Made by a program: the position numbers and the translations under genes. The notes below the pieces were generated by a model. The model worked only from the letters and a program-made list of their open reading frames with translations. It was not told the origin of the DNA and did not search any database. A stretch of 9,569 nucleotides of DNA from Myxococcales bacterium (GTDB taxonomy: Bacteria > Myxococcota > Polyangia > Polyangiales > Polyangiaceae): positions 1 to 9,569 of the forward strand of contig JAGQIY010000828.1 of assembly GCA_020430865.1 (NCBI GenBank), read 5' to 3'. This document shows, piece by piece, positions 1-5,818 of this stretch; position 1 is the first letter of the stretch, and each line of letters starts with the position of its first letter.

Positions 1-459
1 CAGGCCCGAAACATTCGTTAAGGTCTCGTTCATGCCGGCGAACGAGGTGCCTGCGGTGTCCTCGGAGGTAGCCGAGGAACGCACCGCCACTCGGACGTCG
101 TCGCCAAGCTCGGCGTAGGCCTGGGCCACGGCGGCTCGCACCTCCGCCGTGGGACCCGCACCGCGAACGATTTGCTTGAGTTCGGCGGACGCGCGCGCAA
201 GGGCTGCGTCATCTTCGATCGACCCTCGAGCCAGCTCGACGAGGCGCTCGCGGACGCCGGCGCTCTCCATCGACCGCAGGTAAGCGTCCGCCGTGATCAC
301 GAAGCCCGGTGGCACGGGGAAGCCAGCTTGGGTCAGCTCCCCGAGATTGGCGCCTTTTCCGCCGGCGACGGCCGTGTCCGACTTGCCAATCTGCGAGAAG
401 CGCCGCACCCAACGGTCGGTTTGCGTGTTGCGCCCCAGTTCAACGACTTCGCTCTGCAT
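1..459 (-). CDS. PEP synthase-type enzyme, N-terminal part (cut by window edge)
   Basis: This is the first 153 codons of a protein that runs off the left edge. The start is ATG at 459-457, preceded by GGAGGAG (472-466) at 6 bases. Near residues 34-40 it reads GGKGANLGEL, followed by GFPVPPGFVIT. Near residues 125-150 it has VRSSATSEDTAGTSFAG and NETLTNV. These are the hallmark segments of the PEP/pyruvate-binding (ATP-grasp-like) domain of phosphoenolpyruvate synthase and pyruvate phosphate dikinase. Such enzymes make PEP from pyruvate and ATP through a phospho-histidine intermediate in the cytoplasm. The swivelling His domain and the C-terminal TIM barrel lie outside the window. A rifampicin phosphotransferase or another PEP-utilising relative therefore cannot be excluded, and I give no gene symbol. 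It is transcribed divergently from the marR operon. I see no convincing promoter for it in the 200-base gap. Confidence 0.88.
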   Translation of the reverse strand, partial: MQSEVVELGRNTQTDRWVRRFSQIGKSDTAVAGGKGANLGELTQAGFPVPPGFVITADAYLRSMESAGVRERLVELARGSIEDDAALARASAELKQIVRGAGPTAEVRAAVAQAYAELGDDVRVAVRSSATSEDTAGTSFAGMNETLTNVSGL

Positions 460-465
460 GCCTCG

Positions 466-472
466 CTCCTCC
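466..472 (-). promoter_or_regulatory. Ribosome binding site of the PEP synthase-type gene
   Basis: The minus strand reads GGAGGAG with 6 bases to the ATG at 459. This near-perfect Shine-Dalgarno sequence fixes the start of the partial gene. Confidence 0.75.
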
Positions 473-625
473 GCTAGCGCGCCCAGCGCGCCCCCCCGGA
501 GTTTGCAAGGCGTGTTCCGCATGCTTCGCAGGCGTGTCGTCCACCTGATCCTCGAGTTCGGTCCTCCGCTCGCCATTTCCGGAGTGGGGGAGAGGTGTGT
601 CGTCCCCGCCTTGCGCTGATGGGGC

Positions 626-653
626 TTGCCGTTCAAATCGTGGACACTACAAT
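626..653 (+). promoter_or_regulatory. Putative housekeeping-type promoter of the marR-emrA-emrB operon
   Basis: A -35-like TTGCCG (626-631) is separated by 16 bases from a -10-like TACAAT (648-653). The region is AT-rich compared with its surroundings. Seven bases past the -10 comes the A of the ATG at 661, so transcription would begin at or next to the start codon and the message would be leaderless. This agrees with the absence of any Shine-Dalgarno sequence before 661. The -35 matches the consensus at only 4 of 6 positions, so this is a prediction. Confidence 0.5.
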
Positions 654-675
654 CATTGACATGTCCATGGATTTG
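634..675. promoter_or_regulatory. Inverted repeat over the marR promoter and start, candidate MarR operator
   Basis: The left arm is CAAATC-G-TGGACA (634-646). The right arm is TGTCCA-TG-GATTTG (662-675). They are reverse complements apart from one extra base and one mismatch between the two half-blocks. The 15-base centre (647-661) contains the -10 hexamer TACAAT. A nested perfect 8-base palindrome GACATGTC lies at 658-665. MarR proteins usually bind palindromes in their own promoter, so autorepression by occlusion of the -10 and start is the natural reading. Direct binding is inference. Confidence 0.45.
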
Positions 676-1125
676 TTGACGGCCATCATCGAGCTACGCC
701 GCGGGCTGGCGCGCGCGTTCAGCGCCACCTTCAGTGGCGAGATCAGCGCTCGCCAGGCGGCGCTCTTGCGGGAGATCCGCGTGACCCCAGGGAGCTCTCA
801 GGCTGCGTTGGCTCGAGCGACCGCGAACGATCCGTCCTTCGTCGTGCGGATGCTCGATCAGCTCGAGCGGCGTGGTCTGGTGACGCGGGAGCAGAGCCAG
901 ACCGATCGCCGAGAGCGTGAAGTCGGGCTGACCAAGGCTGGACTCAAGGCGCTTGGTCCGCTGGATGCCACGTTCGACGCCCTGGCCTCGGCCACCTCCG
1001 AAGCGCTCACCAGGAGCGAGCAGGCGCAGTTCGTCGCGCTCGCCGCCAAGATCACGGACTCGCTGGTGCAGGTCGCCGATTCCGGGGGAGAGCTGGAGGG
1101 GCGACGTGTCGGCGGCGCAGCGTGA
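661..1125 (+). CDS. MarR-family transcriptional regulator
   Basis: This is a predicted 154-residue cytoplasmic DNA-binding protein of usual MarR length. A dimerisation helix lies at about 4-22. The winged helix-turn-helix lies at about 43-93, with recognition-helix region DPSFVVRMLDQLERRGLV (57-74). The wing carries the family pattern DRREREVGLTKAG (82-94). C-terminal dimerisation helices follow. An open frame continues upstream to a GTG at 595, but those residues do not resemble a MarR N-terminus, so ATG 661 (or 667) is preferred. Its end overlaps the next gene by 20 bases, and that gene and the one after encode a multidrug pump, so it is most likely the ligand-responsive repressor of that pump, in the manner of EmrR. 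The inducer cannot be read from the sequence. Confidence 0.9.
   Translation: MSMDLLTAIIELRRGLARAFSATFSGEISARQAALLREIRVTPGSSQAALARATANDPSFVVRMLDQLERRGLVTREQSQTDRREREVGLTKAGLKALGPLDATFDALASATSEALTRSEQAQFVALAAKITDSLVQVADSGGELEGRRVGGAA
1095..1101 (+). promoter_or_regulatory. Ribosome binding site that fixes the emrA-like start
   Basis: GGAGGGG lies inside the end of marR, 4 bases before GTG 1106 (6 bases when counted from GGAGG). The open frame runs upstream to 953, but that part is an arginine/proline-rich shadow of marR. This site and the start of a sensible protein sequence mark 1106 as the start. Confidence 0.7.
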
Positions 1126-2446
1126 AGTCCAGGCTCTGAGCGAGCCCGAGCATCGGAACCCACCTGAACTCGAAGAGGCGGAACCCGAGCAGTCAGTGGC
1201 GCCCGATCAGGAGCCAGCTCGGTCCGCTGCCAAGGCGGCGAGCCGTCTGGCCGCGTTGAAGCACCCGCGGGTGCGCCGGGTGATGTTCGGCGTGATGCTG
1301 GCGCTGGCCGCGGGTGCTGCGCTCTGGTGGGTTCGCTATCGACCCTACGTGACCACGGAGGACGCACGCGTCGCTGCCCCCACCGTCTCCGTTGCGGCCG
1401 ACGGACTGGGTGGGCGCGTCGAACGCGTGCTGGTCCGCGAAGGCGATCACGTCGATGCAGACCAGGCGCTACTGGAGCTGGACTCCGCTGCCCAGCGTGC
1501 ACAGCTCCAGCGCGCCCAGGCGAGCCTGAAGCTGGCCGAGGCCAACGTCTCGGAGGCAAAGGCCAGCCTCGCCCTCGAGCGCCACCTCGCGACGGCGTCG
1601 GTGAGTCGGGCGAAGGCGGGGGTGCACTCCGCCAAGGCCGCGCTGCTGCGCACGGTGCACGGCGCGCGCAGCGAGGAGATCGAGCAAGCCAAGGCTCGCG
1701 TCGCGGCCGCCAAGGCTCGGGTCGCCGAGGCGAAGCGCAACCTCGAGCGCGCTGAGCGGTTGCTCGACCAGGGCGCCACGACTCAGCAGTCCGTCGATAC
1801 CGCCCTGACCAACCGACAGGCGGCGGAGGCGAGCCTGCGAGCCGCCGAGGCGGGGTTGGCGCTGCTCCAGGATGGTTCGCGGCCCGAGGACGTTTCGATT
1901 TCCCGAGGCCAGGTCGCGCTGGCTCAGGCCAACCTCGAGGAGGCTGGCGCGGGCGCCGACAGGGTCGCCCTCAGGCAGCGCCAGCTGGACAAGGCTGAGG
2001 CGCAGCTCTCGAGCGCCAAGGCGGACGTGGCGCTGGCTCGGCTGGCCCTCGACCGCACGACGCTCAAGAGCCCCACGGCGGGCGTGGTGGTGCGAGTCCA
2101 GGCAGATCCAGGCGACCACCTCTCGACCGGCCAAGGTGCCGTCACGGTGGTCGACATCGAGCACGCTTATGTCTCGGCGAACGTGGAAGAGACCGAGTCC
2201 GGAGAGCTCGCCGTCGGCCAGCCGGTGTACGTCTCGGTGGACGAAGGCGGCGAACTGAGCGGCCACGTGGCCGTGGTGGCCCAGAGCGCGGCCTCGGCCT
2301 TCGCGCTGATCCCTGCGGACAACGCCGCCGGAAACTTCACCAAGGTCGTCCAGCGCATCCCGCTGCGGGTTGCGCTCGACCCGAGTCCGCGGCTCTCCAG
2401 CCTGCGTGTCGGGCAGTCGGTGGTGTTGCGGATCCGCGTGCGATGA
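1106..2446 (+). CDS. emrA: HlyD/EmrA-family membrane fusion protein of a multidrug exporter
   Basis: This is a predicted 446-residue periplasmic adaptor that links an inner-membrane pump to an outer-membrane channel. It has a charged cytoplasmic N-terminus (1-55) and one membrane anchor at about 59-77. The first lipoyl half-motif is at about 92-127, starting after the EmrA-like YVTTEDARV. A very alanine-rich, Glu/Lys/Arg-rich coiled-coil hairpin spans about 128-318. The second lipoyl half follows (LKSPTAGVVVRV, 320-331). The beta-barrel has SAFALIPADNAAGNFTKVVQ (397-416), closely resembling the corresponding EmrA segment. It is longer than E. coli EmrA (about 390), mainly through the cytoplasmic tail and the hairpin. 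Its start lies within marR and its stop overlaps the exporter start (ATGA), indicating translational coupling. No TolC-type gene is in the window. Confidence 0.9.
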   Translation: MSAAQREVQALSEPEHRNPPELEEAEPEQSVAPDQEPARSAAKAASRLAALKHPRVRRVMFGVMLALAAGAALWWVRYRPYVTTEDARVAAPTVSVAADGLGGRVERVLVREGDHVDADQALLELDSAAQRAQLQRAQASLKLAEANVSEAKASLALERHLATASVSRAKAGVHSAKAALLRTVHGARSEEIEQAKARVAAAKARVAEAKRNLERAERLLDQGATTQQSVDTALTNRQAAEASLRAAEAGLALLQDGSRPEDVSISRGQVALAQANLEEAGAGADRVALRQRQLDKAEAQLSSAKADVALARLALDRTTLKSPTAGVVVRVQADPGDHLSTGQGAVTVVDIEHAYVSANVEETESGELAVGQPVYVSVDEGGELSGHVAVVAQSAASAFALIPADNAAGNFTKVVQRIPLRVALDPSPRLSSLRVGQSVVLRIRVR

Positions 2447-4020
2447 GCGGAACCTCGCCAGACGATCCGAGCTACCGCTGGATGGTGCTCGGTGTGGTGA
2501 TGGTGGGCACCGTGATGTCCGCGCTCGACGCGAGCATCGTCAACGTCGCGCTGCCCAACATCATGGCGAGCTTCGGGGCCAACGTCGACCAGATCGAGTG
2601 GGTCGTGACCGGCTACATGCTGGGCTTCTCCACCTTCATGCCGTTGACCGCGTGGCTGCGCGAGCGCGTCGGCTACCGCACGCTCTACATGAGCAGCCTC
2701 GGAGTGTTCACCGTCGGCTCGGTCTTGTGCGGGCTGGCGCCAAATCTCACGACGCTGGTCATCGCTCGGGTGATCCAGGCCTTCGGTGGCGGCGCGATCA
2801 CGCCCACCGGGATGGCGCTGATCGCGGAGGTCTTCCCACCCAGGGAACGCGGCCGAGCGCTGGGCTACTGGGGCGTCGGAGTGATCCTCGGTCCTGCGAT
2901 CGGTCCCACACTCGGTGGTTACCTTACGGAAATATTTGGCTGGCGCAGCATCTTCAACATCAACCTCCCGGTCGGTGTCATTGCGCTGGTCGCGGCGGGA
3001 AGGGTGCTCCACCGCGAGGCCGCTGGAGCGTCTCGGGGCCGCCCCTTCGACTTCCCTGGATTCGTGCTGTTGTCGAGCTTCCTCGTGACCGCGCTGCTCG
3101 CGCTGTCCAATGGCAATCACGAGGGCTGGACCTCGCACTACGTGGTGACCTGCGCGATCCTCAGTGCGGTCTCCCTGGCGCTGTTCCTCGCGGTGGAGTC
3201 TGTCGTGGGGGAGGGGATCCTCGACCTCGGGCTGTTCAAGAACACGCAGTTCTCGGTGGCACTCGTCGTCACCGGCGCGCGCTCGATCGCGCTGTACGGT
3301 GGTACCTTCCTGCTGCCGCTGTTCTTGCAGCAGTACATGGGGCGCAGCGAGGTCGAGGCGGGACTGCTGTTGCTCCCAGGAGCGCTGGTCATCGGAGCCA
3401 TGATGCCCATTGCCGCGCGGATTGCCGAGCGAACGGGGCCGCGACTGCCCACCCTGGTCGGTCTGTTGCTCACCGCCCTGTTCATGTGGATGTATCGGCG
3501 CCTCGACGTCACCACGAGCACCTGGGACGTGCTGCTGCCCACGCTGATCCGCGGCGTTGGTCTCGGCTTGCTGATCACGCCGGTGATGACCGCCGCCATG
3601 AACGCCGTACCGACCCAGAAGGCCGGCATGGCTTCTTCGATGCTGAGTCTGACCCAGCAGGTGGCCGGCTCTCTGGGGATCGCGATTCTGGCGTCGGTGC
3701 TGGGGCACCGGGCCACGTTCCATCGCGCCGTGGTGGGTGAGAGCCTGCACGCGGACTCGCCTGCGTTCTTCCAAGCGACTCACGAGCTCGCTGCCCGTGC
3801 GCTGGAGCTCGGAGCGGCACCACGGTCGGCGCTGCTCCTCGGACAGTCGCTGGTGGGGCGACACGCGATGGTGTCCGCTGGCGTGTTGAGCTTCAACGAC
3901 GCATTCCTGGTGGGGGCGGCGGTGGTGCTGCTGGGCGTGGTGCCCGCCCTGTGGTTGCGCGACGTGGCGCGGGTCTCGAACGCCCCGGCGGAGGGCAACG
4001 AGGTGCACGCCCTGGAGTAG
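2443..4020 (+). CDS. emrB: EmrB/QacA-type MFS drug:H+ antiporter (DHA2 family)
   Basis: This is a predicted 525-residue inner-membrane protein whose length and hydrophobic pattern fit the 14-helix DHA2 family, which exports drugs in exchange for protons. Helix 1 contains SALDASIVNVALPNI (26-40), the DHA2 motif with the membrane-embedded Asp 29. A degenerate motif A follows helix 2 (RERVGYRT, 73-80). Helix 5 carries the antiporter motif C, GVILGPAIGPTLGG (146-159), followed by WRSIFNINLPVG (167-178), as in EmrB. It begins in a 4-base ATGA overlap with the adaptor gene, so the two should be made together and form an EmrAB-like tripartite pump with an outer-membrane channel encoded elsewhere. 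The substrate cannot be inferred. Confidence 0.93.
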   Translation: MSGTSPDDPSYRWMVLGVVMVGTVMSALDASIVNVALPNIMASFGANVDQIEWVVTGYMLGFSTFMPLTAWLRERVGYRTLYMSSLGVFTVGSVLCGLAPNLTTLVIARVIQAFGGGAITPTGMALIAEVFPPRERGRALGYWGVGVILGPAIGPTLGGYLTEIFGWRSIFNINLPVGVIALVAAGRVLHREAAGASRGRPFDFPGFVLLSSFLVTALLALSNGNHEGWTSHYVVTCAILSAVSLALFLAVESVVGEGILDLGLFKNTQFSVALVVTGARSIALYGGTFLLPLFLQQYMGRSEVEAGLLLLPGALVIGAMMPIAARIAERTGPRLPTLVGLLLTALFMWMYRRLDVTTSTWDVLLPTLIRGVGLGLLITPVMTAAMNAVPTQKAGMASSMLSLTQQVAGSLGIAILASVLGHRATFHRAVVGESLHADSPAFFQATHELAARALELGAAPRSALLLGQSLVGRHAMVSAGVLSFNDAFLVGAAVVLLGVVPALWLRDVARVSNAPAEGNEVHALE

Positions 4021-4031
4021 CTTTGCTACTC
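4015..4031 (+). other. Perfect 7-bp hairpin over the emrB stop codon
   Basis: GAGTAGC (4015-4021), loop TTT, GCTACTC (4025-4031). The stem contains the exporter's TAG stop and ends 8 bases before the ATG of the next gene. No T-run follows, so it is not a standard intrinsic terminator. It might affect readthrough or initiation at 4040, or be coincidental. Confidence 0.35.
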
Positions 4032-4039
4032 TCCCGGAG

Positions 4040-4450
4040 ATGACCGACCCGACGCTTCCGCTCACCGGAGGCTGCTTCTGTGGAGCGTTGCGCTACGAGA
4101 TCAGCAAGCCCTTGCTGGGAGCGCAGAGCTGCCATTGCTCGAAATGCCGAAAGGTGTTCAGCGGGCCTGGCTCTGCCTTCGCCTTCCTCGCGGACGAGAG
4201 CTTCCGCTGGCGAGGCGAGCCCAGCGCGCTCAGTCGCTACGCGAGCGGAGGAGGCTGGGAGATCGGCTTCTGCAGCCGCTGCGGATCCACCTTGTGCGGG
4301 ATCCATGAAGGCAGCGTGAAGGGTGTGACCCTCGGAACCATCGAGGGCGATCCCGGGATCCAGCTGCAGCAACACATCTTCGTCGGCTCCAAGGCGCCCT
4401 GGGATCACATCGGCGGCTCCGCGCCCCAGTTCGAGCAGGGCCCCGAGTAG
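4040..4450 (+). CDS. GFA/CENP-V-type zinc-binding protein
   Basis: This is a predicted 136-residue protein of usual length for the GFA family, named after glutathione-dependent formaldehyde-activating enzyme. The zinc ligands are all present: C12 and C14 (GGCFCGALRYE), C31, C33 and C36 (CHCSKCRK), and C78 and C81 (FCSRCGS). The C-terminal family signature HIFVGSKAPWDHI (112-124) is also clear. Founding members promote formation of S-hydroxymethylglutathione from formaldehyde and glutathione, but most homologues are uncharacterised, so the reaction here is unknown. The gene lies 19 bases after emrB. The only purine-rich stretch (GGAG, 4036-4039) abuts the ATG, an unusually short spacing. It may depend on transcription and ribosomes arriving from emrB. 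Confidence 0.92.
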   Translation: MTDPTLPLTGGCFCGALRYEISKPLLGAQSCHCSKCRKVFSGPGSAFAFLADESFRWRGEPSALSRYASGGGWEIGFCSRCGSTLCGIHEGSVKGVTLGTIEGDPGIQLQQHIFVGSKAPWDHIGGSAPQFEQGPE

Positions 4451-4565
4451 CCCTCAGTTGCTCGAAATACAGCGCGGCGAATTTTTGTCGGCGCCCGGCG
4501 ATGAGTCTTCCGAAGTCACCCGGTCCAAGCAAGTAGTGGGTGAATGAGACCCGCGGAGCAAACAC

Positions 4566-4569
4566 GGAG
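4566..4569 (+). promoter_or_regulatory. Ribosome binding site that fixes the VOC gene start
   Basis: GGAG lies 7 bases before ATG 4577. The frame is open from 4544, but the 11 extra residues are not VOC-like and lack a binding site, so 4577 is chosen. Confidence 0.65.
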
Positions 4570-4576
4570 CCTGACG

Positions 4577-4987
4577 ATGACGATTCGAGCAGCCACCCCC
4601 TATTTGATCCTCCACGGCCGCGCCCGGGACGCGATCGAGTTCTACGCCGGCGTCCTCGGTGCGAAGGTCGAGGCGCTCCTGACGTTTGGAGAGCTGAACA
4701 AGGCAACGGGTCCACGCAAGGACGACGTGATGCACTGCGTGCTGAACGTTGGCTCCACGATCCTCATGCTGAGCGACGGACCGATGGACGGTGAGCTGCC
4801 CCCAACGGGCCTGGTCGCGGTCGCGCTCGATTTCGATGATCGCGAGGAGCTTGACCGCGTGTTCGCTGCTCTGGCGAAGGATGGCAGAGTGATCGAAGCC
4901 GTCTTCGACGCGCCCTGGGGAGCGCGCTTTGGAGTCGTCCACGATCGCTTCGGCGCCGCCTGGATGTTGAACTGCATGCAGGCGTAG
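4577..4987 (+). CDS. PhnB-like VOC (glyoxalase/bleomycin-resistance) superfamily protein
   Basis: This is a predicted 136-residue cytoplasmic protein of usual size. It opens with PYLILHGRARDAIEFYAGVLGAKV (8-31), the beta-alpha pattern of a VOC half-module. It continues with MHCVLNVGSTILMLSDG (52-68) and ends with DAPWGARFGVVHDRFGAAWM (111-130), the signature of the PhnB group, where most members have a Phe in place of the Trp. PhnB proteins are often labelled 3-demethylubiquinone methyltransferase-like without direct evidence. A metal-dependent or ligand-binding role is possible, but substrate and reaction are unknown. The gene sits 126 bases after the GFA gene and 81 bases before a RibD-C gene, all on the same strand. 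I see no clear promoter or terminator before it. Confidence 0.9.
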   Translation: MTIRAATPYLILHGRARDAIEFYAGVLGAKVEALLTFGELNKATGPRKDDVMHCVLNVGSTILMLSDGPMDGELPPTGLVAVALDFDDREELDRVFAALAKDGRVIEAVFDAPWGARFGVVHDRFGAAWMLNCMQA

Positions 4988-5028
4988 TCGGTGGTCGCGA
5001 AGAAGCCCCAGCTCGACGAAGACGCCTC

Positions 5029-5046
5029 CTGACAGCACGCTGTCAG
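5029..5046. repeat. Perfect palindrome CTGACAGC-AC-GCTGTCAG upstream of the RibD-C gene
   Basis: There are two 8-base arms around a 2-base centre, 22 bases before ATG 5069 and 41 bases after the VOC stop. No T-run follows, so it is a weak terminator candidate. The symmetry and position fit an operator for a dimeric regulator such as a TetR- or GntR-type protein, but no such gene is nearby. Confidence 0.45.
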
Positions 5047-5068
5047 CGACGCGGAGTAGGCTCTCGAA

Positions 5069-5644
5069 ATGGCCCAGACTTCGAAGCTCCGTGTTTACAT
5101 CGCAACCTCCCTCGATGGCTTCATCGCCGGACCGGACGACGATCTCTCCTGGCTCACCGGTGCCGAGCCGGGCGAAACGCCCAGCGCTCCACCTGCGCCC
5201 GATCCGGAGAGCGGCGCCCTGTCTCTTGAAGATTTCCTCGCGGAAGTGGGGTGCGTGCTGATGGGACGACGCACCTTCGACGTCGTTCAGGGGTTTGGGG
5301 GGGAGTGGTTCTACGGGGAGTTGCCGATGCTGATCGCGACTAGCCGCGAGTTCAGCTGTGACAGGCCCCAGGTGCAAGCCAGGCGAGGGGACATCCAGCA
5401 GCTGGTGAAGCAGGCATTGGAGCTCGCTCGGGGCAAGGACGTGTACATCGACGGCGGGAACCTGATCCGTCAAGCGCTCGACGCGCGGCTGGTCGACGAC
5501 GTGGTGGTCACGCTGGCCCCCGTCGTCCTCGGCGAAGGGATCCCGCTGTTCGCGGGCGCCGCTCAACGCCATCAGTTCGAGACATTGGGGCACTATCCGT
5601 TTCCCGGCGGCATGGTGCAGTGGCATCTGCGCCCGCGGCGCTAG
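5069..5644 (+). CDS. Dihydrofolate reductase-like RibD C-terminal domain protein
   Basis: This is a predicted 191-residue single-domain cytoplasmic protein. It opens with VYIATSLDGFIAGPDDDLSWL (9-29), then LMGRRTFDVV (64-73) and YIDGGNLIRQAL (126-137). It closes with DDVVVTLAPVVLGEGIPLF (143-161). These are the conserved blocks of the RibD_C/dihydrofolate-reductase-like fold. In RibD the domain reduces a riboflavin precursor with NADPH. Stand-alone members like this are mostly uncharacterised NAD(P)H-dependent reductases, and there is no deaminase domain here, so a riboflavin role is not supported. A proline/glutamate-rich insertion (about 31-52) breaks the N-terminal part. The Shine-Dalgarno sequence is weak (GGAG at 12 bases, AGG-like bases nearer). 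Genes of this family, VOC proteins and DGPF/ECF sigma factors commonly occur near each other. Confidence 0.9.
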   Translation: MAQTSKLRVYIATSLDGFIAGPDDDLSWLTGAEPGETPSAPPAPDPESGALSLEDFLAEVGCVLMGRRTFDVVQGFGGEWFYGELPMLIATSREFSCDRPQVQARRGDIQQLVKQALELARGKDVYIDGGNLIRQALDARLVDDVVVTLAPVVLGEGIPLFAGAAQRHQFETLGHYPFPGGMVQWHLRPRR

Positions 5645-5668
5645 CTCGCCCAGAATGGAGGAAAGGTG

Positions 5669-5818
5669 ATGACGAAGGACACGCCCTCGTGGCGCCTGAC
5701 GGCTGGCGAGCTTGTGAGGAGCGGTGCGCCCGGGAGGCGCATCGAACGCGCAATGCAAGATCTAGTGCGAGTCTGCGCGGTCATTGATTGGCCGGGTGTT
5801 TTCTTGACACCCTGCTAG
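5669..5818 (+). CDS. Possible small protein of 49 residues, unknown
   Basis: An ATG at 5669 with a strong GGAGG (5657-5661) at 7 bases opens a 49-codon frame ending at TAG 5816-5818. It starts 24 bases after the RibD-C stop and its stop overlaps the convergent sigma-factor stop in a shared CTAG. The peptide begins MTKDTPSWRLTAGELVRSG, is Arg-rich in the middle and ends hydrophobic (VIDWPGVFLTPC). It has no membrane segment or signal peptide and I do not recognise it. The ribosome binding site and operon-like spacing argue for it. Its short length, unremarkable composition and lack of a known family argue against it. Confidence 0.3.
   Translation: MTKDTPSWRLTAGELVRSGAPGRRIERAMQDLVRVCAVIDWPGVFLTPC
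5794..5812. terminator. Hairpin in the convergent gap after the sigma-factor gene
   Basis: GGGTGT (5794-5799), 7-base loop, ACACCC (5807-5812). The 6-bp stem begins 3 bases past the stop of the sigma-factor gene on the minus strand. It lacks a T-run on either side, so any termination would be weak or need other factors. Confidence 0.3.

Noticed and set aside
534..605. Direct repeat GTGTCGTCC at 534-542 and 597-605, resembling the TGTCGA -35 element
   Set aside because: Neither copy has CGAC or CGTC at 17 bases, and the repeat is only 9 bases long in a GC-rich gap.
2167..4065. A 632-codon open frame on the minus strand opposite emrB and part of emrA
   Set aside because: It is a composition-driven shadow of the pump genes: rich in Arg, His, Gln and Gly, with no domain, no ribosome binding site and no conserved motif, whereas the plus-strand frame is a clear exporter.
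4486..4512. TGTCGG upstream of the VOC gene as a possible ECF42 promoter
   Set aside because: No CG(A/T)C lies at the 17-base spacing. The nearest is CGAA at 19 bases, so the match fails on both sequence and distance.
4454..5758. A 434-codon minus-strand frame opposite the VOC and RibD-C genes
   Set aside because: Both plus-strand genes have unmistakable family motifs. The antisense translation resembles nothing and spans unrelated genes and gaps.
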